A DNA stretch of 55,669 bases from an uncultured Candidatus Saccharibacteria bacterium (GTDB lineage: Bacteria; Patescibacteriota; Saccharimonadia; Saccharimonadales; Saccharimonadaceae), in contig CALIAC010000016.1 of the NCBI GenBank assembly GCA_938041555.1, forward strand, positions 1-55,669, given 5' to 3'. This document shows, in pieces, positions 17,126 through 26,067 of this stretch (its first letter is position 1; every line of letters starts with the position of its first letter). Position numbers and translations under genes: made by a program. The notes under the pieces were generated by a model, which did not search any database, was not told the origin of the DNA, and was given only the letters and a program-made list of their open reading frames with translations.

Positions 17126-19651
17126 ATGCAACTACCGCGAGGAAGACAACAACCAGCCCGAATGGGCAGATATGCCAACTTTGGAGAAGTTCGCCAGTCG
17201 AAGCCACCGCGCCGAAGACGCGAGCATAAACATTTCTTGTGGTTTTGGAATATGAGCAAAAAGAAGAAGGCGATGGTGATCCTGACGCCGTTTTTGCTGT
17301 TTTTGCTGATTGTGCCGATCTTGACATACCTATATTATGCACGTGATATCTCCGATCAAGAGCGGCTAATGAACCGCAACAACACTGGTATTGTCCTCAA
17401 TGATGTCAACAACAAGCCACTCTATAGTGTGGGGCGAGCCCAGCACCGCAATATGGTGAAACTAGCTGACATCTCAGACAGTATGAAAAATGCGCTACTG
17501 GCCAGTGAGGATAAAGACTTCTATAAACACCCTGGGTTTAGTCTAATCGGTATCTTCCGGGCAGCCTTCCAGCGCCATGGTGGTGGCTCGACCATCACGC
17601 AGCAGCTCGCCAAAAACACTGTTCTCACAAGCGAGCAGACTTTTATGCGTAAATATCAAGAGCTGTTCGTAGCGCTCGCGATCGAGCAGAACTATACGAA
17701 GGACCAAATCCTCGAGATGTATCTCAACTCCGTGTACTATGGCGAAGACTCATTTGGTATTGAAGAGGCGGCCAAGATTTACTTTGGTAAAGCACCAAAG
17801 GACCTCACGTTGGCTGAAAGTGCTATGCTCGTTGGTGTGCTACCAGCCCCAACTGCTTACTCGCCAATTAGCGGCAGCCCAGAAAAGGCCAAGCAGCGTC
17901 AAAAGACAGTGCTTGGACGCATGGTTGATGTGGGTGCTATCACTAATGAGCAAAAAGACGCAGCGTATGCGCAGCAGCTCTCGTATGCATCGACGGCAAA
18001 TACCGTTAAGTCGATTGCGCCACACTTTGCCCAGATGGTTATAAACCAACTCAAACAGAAACTATACAGTGCGGACGATAAAAATGCGTATGATAAGTTA
18101 ATGCGCTCGGGCTACCAGGTGAAGACAACGCTCAATATGGATACGCAGCAGATGCTAATCGATAACGTCTCCAAGCAGATTCCATACCTCAATAACCGTG
18201 GTGGGACGAATGCAAGCGGTGTTGTGATAGACGTCAAGACAGGCCGAGTGCGCGCCCTCGTGGGTAGTGCCGACTACAATAACCCGCAGTGGGGTAATGT
18301 CAATATGGCAACAACGCCGCGCCAGCCAGGCAGTAGCTTCAAGCCGATCTACTATGCAGGGGCACTAGCCGAGGGGGTCATTACACCAGCGACAATATTC
18401 CAAGATAAGCCAACTGACTTTGGCGGTGGCTACCAGCCGCTCAATGCCGACAAACGTTGGCACGGGAGTGTGACGACGCGTCGAGCAATTAGCTGGTCGC
18501 TGAATATCCCGAGCGTGGAGATCATGAAGAAGTTTGGTATTAGTAAGTCGGTTCAAACGGCTAACAATCTTGGTATCTCGTCGATTACTCAAGCAACAGG
18601 TGAGAAGAATGGCTTGTCTCTCGCACTTGGCTCGGGTGAGGCGTCACTAACGCAAATGACTAATGCCTACGCAGCATTTGGTAATCAAGGGCAGCAGTTT
18701 GAGCTGGGGCTCATCGAGCAGGTTAACGACAAATACAACAAGAAAGTTAGCTGGCCCAACGCAACGAGCAAGCGGGCAATTAGCGAAGGCGGTGCCTACT
18801 TGATCTCAAATATTTTGTCCGATAATTCGGCACGAGCAAGCGTATTTGGCTCAACCCTCACGGTGCCTGGCCATACTGCGGCCGTCAAGACAGGGACGAC
18901 GAATGATAATAAAGATGCGTGGACGATTGGCTATAACCCAGAGTATGCCGTTGGCGTTTGGGTTGGCAACAATGATAATACACCAATGAAAAATGGTGGC
19001 TCAGACATGGCAGGGCCAATCTGGCGCAACACAATGACGAAGCTCTTGGCGGGCCAGTCGAATACCCAATTCCCTGTGCCAAGTGGTGTCGTGCAGCGCT
19101 CGGTTTGTACGAGCGACGGTGGCCTGGCTACTACTGAGAATGCCAAGGGGACATACAAAGAATACTTCCTAACTGGGGCATTGCCAACTAAGCAGTGTAA
19201 TGTTGTGCGCACCAAGATCGAGGTCTGTAATCTCAGTGATAAAAAGATGGAGTCTATCTACGAAGATGACTTCGACAGTACGAAGTATTCAAAGAACAGC
19301 TCAGACTGCTCCACGACGAAACAGCAAATCCGCGTCTGTGACGTTGAACGAAAGCGCATCATTGCTATCGATGAGAAGGACTTTGATAGCAGCCGGTACT
19401 CAAAGAACATCGCGAGTTGTCGATCAAGCAGCAGTGGAAGCTCTGGTAACACAAGCGACGACAGTGATAATAGCTCAACCATCAATGGTAATACTCGCCG
19501 CCGCAACAATACCGGCAACAGTGGTAACACTGGTGGTACGAGTGGTGATAGTTCTGGTACTGGTGGTACGAGCGACGATGATAGCTCTGGGCAGAATAAT
19601 CAGAACAATACTGGTGGCAATAACAATAACTTCTTCAGGACTAACTTTTAG
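17126..19651 (+). CDS. class A penicillin-binding protein (transglycosylase/transpeptidase)
   Basis: 841 residues. A basic cytoplasmic tail (1-50) and one membrane span (about 51-72) precede the GT51 glycosyltransferase domain, with the catalytic Glu in ALLASEDKDFYKH (near 128) and GGSTITQQLAKN. The transpeptidase domain has the SxxK motif in PGSSFKP (near 402), SLN in ISWSLNIP and KTGTT near 587. It polymerises and cross-links peptidoglycan. The tail after about 670 holds cysteine-containing repeats (VCNLSDKKMESIYEDDFDS and a similar VCDVERKRI...DEKDFDS) and then a long Ser/Gly/Asn/Thr-rich low-complexity stretch, probably outside the cell. ruvA follows after 18 bases. Confidence 0.95.
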   Translation: MQLPRGRQQPARMGRYANFGEVRQSKPPRRRREHKHFLWFWNMSKKKKAMVILTPFLLFLLIVPILTYLYYARDISDQERLMNRNNTGIVLNDVNNKPLYSVGRAQHRNMVKLADISDSMKNALLASEDKDFYKHPGFSLIGIFRAAFQRHGGGSTITQQLAKNTVLTSEQTFMRKYQELFVALAIEQNYTKDQILEMYLNSVYYGEDSFGIEEAAKIYFGKAPKDLTLAESAMLVGVLPAPTAYSPISGSPEKAKQRQKTVLGRMVDVGAITNEQKDAAYAQQLSYASTANTVKSIAPHFAQMVINQLKQKLYSADDKNAYDKLMRSGYQVKTTLNMDTQQMLIDNVSKQIPYLNNRGGTNASGVVIDVKTGRVRALVGSADYNNPQWGNVNMATTPRQPGSSFKPIYYAGALAEGVITPATIFQDKPTDFGGGYQPLNADKRWHGSVTTRRAISWSLNIPSVEIMKKFGISKSVQTANNLGISSITQATGEKNGLSLALGSGEASLTQMTNAYAAFGNQGQQFELGLIEQVNDKYNKKVSWPNATSKRAISEGGAYLISNILSDNSARASVFGSTLTVPGHTAAVKTGTTNDNKDAWTIGYNPEYAVGVWVGNNDNTPMKNGGSDMAGPIWRNTMTKLLAGQSNTQFPVPSGVVQRSVCTSDGGLATTENAKGTYKEYFLTGALPTKQCNVVRTKIEVCNLSDKKMESIYEDDFDSTKYSKNSSDCSTTKQQIRVCDVERKRIIAIDEKDFDSSRYSKNIASCRSSSSGSSGNTSDDSDNSSTINGNTRRRNNTGNSGNTGGTSGDSSGTGGTSDDDSSGQNNQNNTGGNNNNFFRTNF

Positions 19652-19669
19652 TACTTCGAGGAGGCGCGG

Positions 19670-20245
19670 ATGATTGCTCATATTGCTGGCCAAGTTGATG
19701 AGAAGTTTGCGGGTAGTGTCATTATTGACGTGCAGGGGGTTGGCTATGAGATAGCGGTCGCAGCGCATGATTATGATGCGATGCAGCTTGGTGAGACAGT
19801 CAAACTCTATACATACCACCATATCCGAGAGCAAGCGCAGGAGCTGTTTGGCTTTTCGTCGCGAGCAGCCAAGAAACTGTTTGAGCTGCTCATCACTGTG
19901 CAGGGCGTGGGTCCCAAGGCGGCACTGGCCATTCTCAGCCTTGGTGAGGCTGAGCAGGTGCGTAATGCCCTAGCCAATGCCGATGCGGCCTTTATCCAAA
20001 AAGCCAGTGGTGTGGGCAAAAAGACTGCTGAGCGTGTGGTGGTAGACCTGCGAGATAAGGTGGGCGTGCCGACGTACTATGCTACTCACGACGCACCTGT
20101 GCAGGCGGAGCTTAACACCAATGACGAAGCACTCGAAGCGTTGGTCGCGCTAGGCTATACGTTGGCAGATGCCACCAAAGCACTTGCTCATGTCGATACG
20201 AGTTTACCCACAGCGCAGCGAGTGACGATGGCTTTGAAGCAGTAA
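19670..20245 (+). CDS. ruvA: Holliday junction DNA helicase subunit RuvA
   Basis: 191 residues. N-terminal OB fold (MIAHIAGQVDEKF, GYEIAV), central tandem helix-hairpin-helix motifs (LITVQGVGPKAALAIL and ASGVGKKTAERVVVDL), and the C-terminal domain III that contacts RuvB (NDEALEALVALGY). A GAGGAGG ribosome site stands before the ATG, and no promoter lies in the 18-base gap, so ruvA is probably read through from the PBP gene. Confidence 0.95.
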   Translation: MIAHIAGQVDEKFAGSVIIDVQGVGYEIAVAAHDYDAMQLGETVKLYTYHHIREQAQELFGFSSRAAKKLFELLITVQGVGPKAALAILSLGEAEQVRNALANADAAFIQKASGVGKKTAERVVVDLRDKVGVPTYYATHDAPVQAELNTNDEALEALVALGYTLADATKALAHVDTSLPTAQRVTMALKQ

Positions 20246-20513
20246 GCCGCATTGATATCAACAGAGGATAGTGTTGTAAATTGCCAAAACTCTTGGTGAT
20301 GAAGAGGTATTTCTTGTATTAAACAAGTAAGACGTTACTTGCTTGGGCTAATATTTCCTTTGTAATTCCTTTTGGGGAATCAATCGTCTTTCTTAAGATA
20401 CCAATCTCTGAGTGCTAGAACCAAACCTCGTTATTATGCAAGGGAATCATACTCTATCGAGAAAATAGTGAGAAGTGTAATAGTTGCTGAGGATTTGGCA
20501 TAATATCAGTAAC
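20246..20513. other. non-coding stretch with a possible gene remnant on the minus strand
   Basis: No intact gene. A short hairpin CAAGTAA-GACG-TTACTTG lies at about 20324-20341. On the minus strand, 20411 down to 20319 reads IGILRKTIDSPKGITKEIL... to a stop, in protein-like codons, and an upstream piece in another frame also looks protein-like. This may be a decayed gene. Confidence 0.3.
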
Positions 20514-20542
20514 TTGACATACTGACAACAGTGGAATACGAT
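20514..20542 (+). promoter_or_regulatory. promoter of first HD hydrolase
   Basis: Consensus TTGACA (20514-20519), 17-base spacer, TACGAT (20537-20542), ten bases before ATG 20553. Confidence 0.7.
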
Positions 20543-20552
20543 AGTGATTATT

Positions 20553-21209
20553 ATGAATAGCACCCCTTTGTTGTTGGCTACAGTGCAGCGGGCTCGTCAG
20601 GCTTATCCATCACTACCATACCATAACACGCAACATATGGATGATGTGGTGCAAATGACAAAAGAACTGATACGCCTTGTACCTCGATATACGTTTTCCG
20701 CTCAGCAGCAGGAGCTTCTCGTTATAGCAGCGGCCTGGCATGATGCTGGTTACGACCATCCTGCAGCCAACGAATACTGGTGCAAAGAAGCATACTCGGT
20801 TGCATTGTTTGTACAAGACAGCCAAAGAGAAGGGCTTGAGCTAGATAGCGAGGCCTATGCCTTTGTGGAGCGAGCAATTCTTGGCACGATTGTCGTACCG
20901 CCACTGCAGCGCAGCACCCTTGAGGCTAAGTTGCTTCATTTGGCCGACATCGGGTTTCTCTTTGTGGATTGGCAGACATTTTGGCGGGGCACGATGGCTT
21001 ATCGAGTAGAGGAGCAGCCAGATACCCCATGGGTAGAGTTTTTGCAGAGGCAGCAGCGCTTCTTTGCAATATGTTTAACAGAGATGCAGACAGATGGTTT
21101 GCTGTTAGGTATTGCTCCATCTGTTATTAGCCAGTATTGCGCGGCACTGCAGCAGCATATGGAACAATTTGCGCGTATGCCAGAGCCAGTAGCTCATACT
21201 GCAAAATAA
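20553..21209 (+). CDS. HD-domain hydrolase, paralogue 1
   Basis: 218 residues from ATG 20553; a GTG at 20544 is in frame but falls only one base after the -10 box. Metal-dependent HD fold: YHNTQHMDDV near residue 22, the HD pair in AAAWHDAGYDH near 65-70, and a later Asp in LLHLADIGFLF. Such proteins hydrolyse phosphate esters or nucleotides; the substrate is not indicated. It is clearly related to the gene at 21900 (same motifs, order and DWxTFWRG stretch), with a membrane protein between them. It may have arisen by local duplication. Confidence 0.75.
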   Translation: MNSTPLLLATVQRARQAYPSLPYHNTQHMDDVVQMTKELIRLVPRYTFSAQQQELLVIAAAWHDAGYDHPAANEYWCKEAYSVALFVQDSQREGLELDSEAYAFVERAILGTIVVPPLQRSTLEAKLLHLADIGFLFVDWQTFWRGTMAYRVEEQPDTPWVEFLQRQQRFFAICLTEMQTDGLLLGIAPSVISQYCAALQQHMEQFARMPEPVAHTAK

Positions 21210-21260
21210 TATTGCATGCAGTAGCAACAATGCAAAAAATATGAGATACTAGCACATAGT

Positions 21261-21830
21261 GTGAAAAATCCTGAACAGAAAAATTCGGAGAAACATGATG
21301 TGCAGCATATATCTCGCCTAAGAGAAGTGGCGAGTGTGGGGCTGACGGCGCTGCGCTATGGTGGCGTAGAATATATTGCACGGCAGGCCCGTGATGGTAA
21401 GCCGATTGGCCTTGCTCTTGCAGCTTTTATGGCAGCTGATGTTGCTGATGGACAAGTTCTTGACGATACGCCACTGCGCCGTGTGACTGACGGCATGGTG
21501 GATACAGCCGCTGTAGTACGCGTGATGTATGAGCTAGGCAAGCGCTACCCTGAGGCGCGAGCGGGGATTGCTGCCGTTGCCCTTGGGCAGGCAGCAACTG
21601 GCGCAGCCAATGCCTACCACCTAGCAAAAACTGGTGAGGTGACCAAGGGCGGGTGCTACAAACGTGCTGCTAATATCGCTACGGCGGCTTTTGCCATTGT
21701 AGCGGCACGCGGTAACCCTAGGTGGACGCGCTTCGCAGGCGGTATAGCGGCTGGCGTTGTTGCAGCCACAACAGTGCCGCACCTGCGTGGAATTGGCAAG
21801 CCGACTGGCAAAAAAGTTCGTCGGTTATAA
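21261..21830 (+). CDS. membrane protein resembling CDP-alcohol phosphatidyltransferases
   Basis: 189 residues, GTG start, several hydrophobic Ala/Gly/Val-rich segments. Residues near 62-83 read DVADGQ...RRVTDGMVD, which resembles the CDP-alcohol phosphotransferase signature D-x2-D-G...G-x3-D-x3-D, but it lacks the A-R pair and is about four residues shorter between the DG and the last two Asp. It could be a divergent enzyme making a phospholipid head group, or a look-alike. It lies between two HD hydrolases with separate promoters. Confidence 0.45.
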   Translation: MKNPEQKNSEKHDVQHISRLREVASVGLTALRYGGVEYIARQARDGKPIGLALAAFMAADVADGQVLDDTPLRRVTDGMVDTAAVVRVMYELGKRYPEARAGIAAVALGQAATGAANAYHLAKTGEVTKGGCYKRAANIATAAFAIVAARGNPRWTRFAGGIAAGVVAATTVPHLRGIGKPTGKKVRRL

Positions 21831-21861
21831 TACCCACAGCTGAGGTGTATAGGCACCTCTG

Positions 21862-21890
21862 TTGACAACTGATGAATTTACCCATATAAT
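21862..21890 (+). promoter_or_regulatory. perfect consensus promoter of second HD hydrolase
   Basis: TTGACA (21862-21867), 17-base spacer, TATAAT (21885-21890); ATG 21900 follows nine bases later. It is the closest match to the sigma-70 consensus in the window. The preceding GAGGTG-TATAG-(G)CACCTC hairpin (about 21842-21859) may weakly terminate the gene upstream. Confidence 0.85.
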
Positions 21891-21899
21891 AGGACATCT

Positions 21900-22646
21900 A
21901 TGTTTGATAAATTTCCTCATTCCTCTAATTCTCAGGTTGATAGTGCACATGAATCGATTAGCCAGTCAAAGGAGCATTATACAAGAGCCTTTGAAGGGTC
22001 GGTGGAACGTGCCTGTAAGCGCTATCCTGAGCTACCTTATCATCATCCTGGCCATATGGAAGATGTGATGCAAGCAGTTAGTGAGCTTGTGGAGCTTTTG
22101 CCTGGTGATAGCTATCCGCGTGTGATCACTCCATGGCAAAAAGACCTCCTTGTCCTAGCGGCGGCCTGGCATGATGCTGGTTTTGACGAAAAGGCAGCTC
22201 AGAGATATCCGACGAAGGAAGAATATGCGATAGTGCTTATACTGGAAGACCTCGAGAATAATAAGATTGATCTGGCTGGTGGTGACATTAATTTTCTTAT
22301 TCGGGCCATTGGGGGCACAATTATGACTGGCCCACCCCAGCGTGATACGCCTGAAGCGAAGCTGCTCCACCATGCTGATATGGCCTATATGACAGCTGAT
22401 TGGAAGACATTCTGGCGCGGTGCTGAGGCGTTCCATCATGAGGAGCATCCAGATATGTCATGGGAGGACTTCCAGAAGTTTGAGGCAGATTTCTTGCCAA
22501 AATATAAGGAGTCATTGAGTAATGACTTTCAATCACTTGGTATTGCTGAGGACGAAATCCAAAAACGATTGGATACCCTTGAATCTCACCTTAAGCGCAT
22601 TATGGAAATGAACAACCCGTGGCTTAAGCGACAGAATAATCAGTAA
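21900..22646 (+). CDS. HD-domain hydrolase, paralogue 2
   Basis: 248 residues. Same architecture as the gene at 20553: YHHPGHMEDV, LAAAWHDAGFDE, LLHHADMAYM and DWKTFWRGAEA. The N-terminus is about 30 residues longer and polar. The metal-ligand pattern is intact, so both copies should be active HD phosphohydrolases. Substrate unknown. Its consensus promoter predicts strong expression, unlike the weaker promoter of the first copy. Confidence 0.75.
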   Translation: MFDKFPHSSNSQVDSAHESISQSKEHYTRAFEGSVERACKRYPELPYHHPGHMEDVMQAVSELVELLPGDSYPRVITPWQKDLLVLAAAWHDAGFDEKAAQRYPTKEEYAIVLILEDLENNKIDLAGGDINFLIRAIGGTIMTGPPQRDTPEAKLLHHADMAYMTADWKTFWRGAEAFHHEEHPDMSWEDFQKFEADFLPKYKESLSNDFQSLGIAEDEIQKRLDTLESHLKRIMEMNNPWLKRQNNQ

Positions 22647-22668
22647 TGACAAGCATCATCTCCTCCTC

Positions 22669-22674
22669 TACAAT
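22669..22674 (+). promoter_or_regulatory. -10 box of HIT gene
   Basis: TACAAT, followed by a 25-base leader with AAGGAGGTGAT, an almost complete anti-SD match, ending five bases before ATG 22700. This Shine-Dalgarno decides the start over the upstream in-frame ATG at 22646. Confidence 0.6.
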
Positions 22675-22699
22675 AGAGCAAGAGAAGGAGGTGATAAAA

Positions 22700-23161
22700 A
22701 TGAAAAACTGTGACATCTGTCCATTTGTAGCAGAACAAACAATTGATGACCCGGCGGTGGTTTTACAAACCAGCCGGTGGAATGTGGTTCTTGATAGAAA
22801 CCAATGCTATTTAGGTAAATCATTTATCACCCTGCGCCAGCATAAAGAAACATTGTCGGATCTAGATAAGGTAGACTGGGCGGAGTTGCATCAGGTGATT
22901 TGTCAGATTGAACAGGCAGTTAAAGAGGCTTTTGGTGCTGATGTATGTAATTGGGAGTGCCTTATGAATAATGCAGTTAAAGCTGGTCAACCAACACATG
23001 TACATTGGCATTTGCATCCGCGCTATCTTAACGGTGCACACTTTGCGGGGGAGGAATTTCCTGATCCAAAGTGGCCACGGCATCTAGAGAGTAGCGAGCA
23101 CTATGTGAGCGAGGAGCTGTTTGGCAAGATTGTCCTGGCAGTGCAAGAGAACTTACCCTAA
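22700..23161 (+). CDS. HIT family hydrolase
   Basis: 153 residues. The histidine triad is HVHWHLHPRY near residue 111, preceded by a conserved Asn-containing strand (LMNNAVKAGQ). The N-terminal CDICPF resembles the zinc-binding start of some HIT proteins. HIT enzymes cleave nucleotidyl phosphoanhydrides such as Ap4A or adenylated intermediates; the precise substrate is not set by sequence. Its stop overlaps the convergent gene at 23158 by four bases. Confidence 0.85.
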   Translation: MKNCDICPFVAEQTIDDPAVVLQTSRWNVVLDRNQCYLGKSFITLRQHKETLSDLDKVDWAELHQVICQIEQAVKEAFGADVCNWECLMNNAVKAGQPTHVHWHLHPRYLNGAHFAGEEFPDPKWPRHLESSEHYVSEELFGKIVLAVQENLP

Positions 23162-23505
23162 GCAAGGAGCCATGCCGCTGCAAGGTATATAACAGCCAAT
23201 ATAGCCGGTGCAATTACCATACCCCATTCTTGTTTTTTGAACCCAATAACAACATCGCCAATTTGCGCTAAGCTTGCTGCAGCAAAGACAAGCTGCAGTG
23301 CAGAACCATGAAACACAAAAGGGGCAACTACCGTAAGTAACCCCAGTGGCAGTGCTCGAGAAGCGTACATTGCTGCGTAGAATCGCTCGCCATGAGTGAT
23401 GGTAGCCGAGCGGCTCATCATACTAGGCTTGACGAGTGCAATAAGTGCAGCGATGATCGTTGCTATGGATGATAGGGTTGTGAGGACAAGTGAGACAGTA
23501 TGCAT
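23158..23505 (-). CDS. small membrane protein (DUF4267-like)
   Basis: 115 residues from ATG 23505, chosen because TTGCAC - 18 bases - TTTACT ends six bases ahead of it; a TTG at 23541 would add 12 residues. Four hydrophobic segments, with a polar loop HGERFYAAMYASRALPLGL after the first, a pattern seen in DUF4267-type proteins. Function unknown. Confidence 0.5.
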   Translation of the reverse strand: MHTVSLVLTTLSSIATIIAALIALVKPSMMSRSATITHGERFYAAMYASRALPLGLLTVVAPFVFHGSALQLVFAAASLAQIGDVVIGFKKQEWGMVIAPAILAVIYLAAAWLLA

Positions 23506-23561
23506 GAGTATAGTAAACCATATGATGAGGTTGCTGTGCAATCTATCCCCACTACCAATGC

Positions 23562-23567
23562 TATAAT
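23562..23567 (+). promoter_or_regulatory. -10 box of leaderless ruvB promoter
   Basis: TATAAT six bases before ATG 23574. Confidence 0.65.
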
Positions 23568-23573
23568 AAACCT

Positions 23574-24581
23574 ATGGCGATAGAACGAATTGTTGATACC
23601 AGTAGCCACGCGGATGATAGTGAGGAGCAGCGCATTGAGGTGACACTGCGGCCACAGTACTTTGCGGAGTATGTGGGTCAGGAGCGACTGAAGAAGAATT
23701 TGCAATTGGCGATTGCGGCAGCAAAAAAGCGTGGCGAGCCAATCGACCATGTCTTGCTCTATGGCCCACCTGGCCTTGGCAAGACGACGATGGCGGCGGT
23801 GATTGCTAACGAAATGGGGGCTGGCTTGCGGGTCACCAGTGGCCCTGCGATCGAGAAAGCGGGCGACTTAGCATCGATCTTGACCAACCTTAATGATGGT
23901 GATGTATTGTTTATCGATGAAATCCACCGCTTGGGGCGGGCCGTGGAAGAGATTTTATACTCGGCGATGGAGGACTTCAAGCTCGATATCGTTATTGGCA
24001 AAGGGCCAGCGGCCCGCAGTGTCCGGCTCGACCTACCACGCTTTACAGTGATTGGCGCGACGACACGGACGGGGAGTCTTGCAGCGCCACTGCGCGACCG
24101 GTTTGGGCATATCTATCGTTTGGAATTTTACACCCCAGAGGAGATTGCGCAGATTATCACGCGGGCAGCGACTATCCTTGAGACGCGCATCAAGCCAGAG
24201 GCGTCGCGATTGCTCTCCACGAGGGCGCGCCTCACACCACGGATTGCTAATCGTCTGCTTAAGCGGGTGCGCGACTATGCGGACGTGAATGGTGATGGTA
24301 TTATTGATGTAACAACGACAACACAGGCGCTAACCCTGCTAGAAGTTGACGAGCTTGGCCTCGACCCAGCCGACCGTAATTTGCTGCGCTCGATGCTCGA
24401 TACCTATGGTGATAGCCCGGTTGGTCTGACGACAATTGCTGCTTTGACGGGTGATGAGACAACGACAATCGAGGACTTCTATGAGCCATATCTCCTGCAA
24501 ATTGGCTTTATTGAGCGAACGCCGCGAGGCCGACGGGTGACGCCTCGAGCGCAGCAGCATCTTGGCCGCGCAATGAAGTAA
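23574..24581 (+). CDS. ruvB: Holliday junction branch migration ATPase RuvB
   Basis: 335 residues, full length. AAA+ motor with Walker A GPPGLGKTT (near 63-71), Walker B VLFIDEIHR, sensor 1 IGATTR and the arginine-finger region APLRDRFG, then the winged-helix DNA-binding domain (IGFIERTPRGRRVT). Drives branch migration with RuvA. Transcribed alone from a leaderless promoter. Confidence 0.97.
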   Translation: MAIERIVDTSSHADDSEEQRIEVTLRPQYFAEYVGQERLKKNLQLAIAAAKKRGEPIDHVLLYGPPGLGKTTMAAVIANEMGAGLRVTSGPAIEKAGDLASILTNLNDGDVLFIDEIHRLGRAVEEILYSAMEDFKLDIVIGKGPAARSVRLDLPRFTVIGATTRTGSLAAPLRDRFGHIYRLEFYTPEEIAQIITRAATILETRIKPEASRLLSTRARLTPRIANRLLKRVRDYADVNGDGIIDVTTTTQALTLLEVDELGLDPADRNLLRSMLDTYGDSPVGLTTIAALTGDETTTIEDFYEPYLLQIGFIERTPRGRRVTPRAQQHLGRAMK

Positions 24582-24611
24582 GAGGCATGAGGTGATGAGC
24601 CCAAGATATGC

Positions 24612-24617
24612 TACAAT
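24612..24617 (+). promoter_or_regulatory. -10 box of leaderless promoter for PH-domain protein
   Basis: TACAAT six bases before ATG 24624. Confidence 0.6.
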
Positions 24618-24623
24618 ATACCC

Positions 24624-25388
24624 ATGAATTCACAACGATTGCAACGCAATGATCCACCACGGCCCGTCGCCTATGATGTCGATGGCAACCCACTCTATGC
24701 CGAGCCGCCCACGGCACCACGGGCGAGCAGCACACTCTACGATGTGAGCGGCAAAGAAGGTGCTCCCCACTACCATGCGCCGCGCCCAGAAGCGAACCTG
24801 TCACGGATGTCATCAGAAGTGCGCCGCCGCCATGATGAATCAGTCATGGCCTTCCCGAACCTCAACCTGAGTGAGCAAGAATACATCATTAGTGTGGTGC
24901 GTCGCCACCCAATTGGTATGTTACCAGCGATTGTTATGTCGACCTTGATGACAAGCATCGTCTTAGCACTGATGTTTAATTACGATTATATTTTTGACCT
25001 CCTCCACCTACCGACTTCTGCTTCTGGGTCATTTATGTTGCTGTGTATGGCGCTCATCTTGGCCTTTATTCTTGGTGGCTATGTGTCGGTCTGGGTTTAT
25101 ACGCGCAATATGTTTTATCTAACGAACGAGAGTGTTATCCAGGAGATCCAGACGAGTATTTTTTCACACACCGAGCAAACGGTCAGCCTGATGAATATTG
25201 AAGATGCCAGCTACAACCAGCGTGGTGTCCTCCAAGCAATGTTTAATTATGGCTCAATTCGCCTCAGTACGGAGGGTGACGAGACGACTTATCGCTTCTC
25301 ATTCGTAGCTAACCCTAAGCAAGAAATCGCGACGCTTAATAACGCAGTAGAGGACTTTAAGAACGGCCGGCCAGTGGCAGATGACTAA
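24624..25388 (+). CDS. bacterial PH-domain membrane protein (YdbT/DUF304-like)
   Basis: 254 residues. A polar, proline-rich cytoplasmic N-terminus of about 95 residues leads to two membrane spans (about 95-120 and 130-152), then a bPH_2-type domain (YLTNESVIQEI, EQTVSLMNIEDASYNQRGVLQAMFNYG, IRLSTEG). Family function is unclear, with suggested roles in membrane stress. Followed by a terminator. Confidence 0.7.
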   Translation: MNSQRLQRNDPPRPVAYDVDGNPLYAEPPTAPRASSTLYDVSGKEGAPHYHAPRPEANLSRMSSEVRRRHDESVMAFPNLNLSEQEYIISVVRRHPIGMLPAIVMSTLMTSIVLALMFNYDYIFDLLHLPTSASGSFMLLCMALILAFILGGYVSVWVYTRNMFYLTNESVIQEIQTSIFSHTEQTVSLMNIEDASYNQRGVLQAMFNYGSIRLSTEGDETTYRFSFVANPKQEIATLNNAVEDFKNGRPVADD

Positions 25389-25408
25389 TACTAGCAGACG
25401 TTGATGAT

Positions 25409-25443
25409 AAAAAACACTGAGCAGACAAGGCTCGGTGTTTTTG
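25409..25443. terminator. bidirectional intrinsic terminator
   Basis: Stem ACACTGAGC / GCTCGGTGT with seven-base loop, flanked by A5 and T5. It lies between the convergent PH-domain gene and the prepilin gene. Confidence 0.85.
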
Positions 25444-25463
25444 CATACCTATATAATAGAGAT

Positions 25464-25862
25464 TTAGGTATTATTGCGGTTGGTCTTGGTATAGTCTGCC
25501 TCCCGCTCTAAGTTGGCAGTGAGTTTGTAGCCTTTGCACTGGTTGTCAGTGGTGCAGTCGGTGCCACTGTAGTGGTAGCTAGACTGGGCACTGCCAAGCT
25601 TGTGGCCATTTGGATCGGTAAAGAGTGATGGGTCAACCGAGCGCAGTGTCTTGCTATCGATCGTGTTGGGGTAGTGGTTATTTTTCTCAAAATACACTTC
25701 TTCCAGGCTATAGTACATTGCGTTAATGGCAGTTTTGCGCTGGTTGTCACGCTGCGTCGCTTCGGTTGCGATTTTCTCGCTGAAAAAGAGCCAGCTGCCC
25801 GTTGCAAGGAGAGCGATCACAACGATGATCTCAATAACGGTAAATCCTTTACGTGCCTTCAT
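25464..25862 (-). CDS. type IV prepilin-like protein
   Basis: 132 residues. Short basic leader MKARKG followed by FTVIEIIVVIALLATGSWLFF: the class III signal with cleavage between Gly6 and Phe7 and Glu5 of the mature protein. The C-terminal part has a cysteine pair (DCTTDNQC) that could close the D-loop of a pilin. This is the only prepilin in the window and may be the major or a minor pilin for the machinery at 30-36 kb. Confidence 0.85.
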   Translation of the reverse strand: MKARKGFTVIEIIVVIALLATGSWLFFSEKIATEATQRDNQRKTAINAMYYSLEEVYFEKNNHYPNTIDSKTLRSVDPSLFTDPNGHKLGSAQSSYHYSGTDCTTDNQCKGYKLTANLEREADYTKTNRNNT

Positions 25863-25868
25863 GGTGTT

Positions 25869-25874
25869 ATTATA
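25869..25874 (-). promoter_or_regulatory. -10 box of leaderless prepilin promoter
   Basis: TATAAT on the minus strand, six bases before the ATG at 25862. Confidence 0.65.
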
Positions 25875-26037
25875 GCATGTCCATCACGAAAATTTCTTTA
25901 GAAGATTGTTGCTGTTTCGTACTCCACATTGATAGAGCAGTGGAAGCTGGAGGCTATATAAAAATAAATAAATCGGTGATAGCGAGGCTTCGTAAGTACA
26001 AACCAATCTCCGTGCGGACAACGGCAAGAGATTCTGG

Positions 26038-26043
26038 TATAAT
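26038..26043 (+). promoter_or_regulatory. -10 box of recA promoter
   Basis: TATAAT with a weak CGGACA 17 bases upstream. The leader carries AAGGAGAGGGG before ATG 26068, so recA is one of the SD-led genes. No obvious LexA-type operator seen. Confidence 0.6.
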
Positions 26044-26067
26044 AAATTCTTGAAGGAGAGGGGACGT

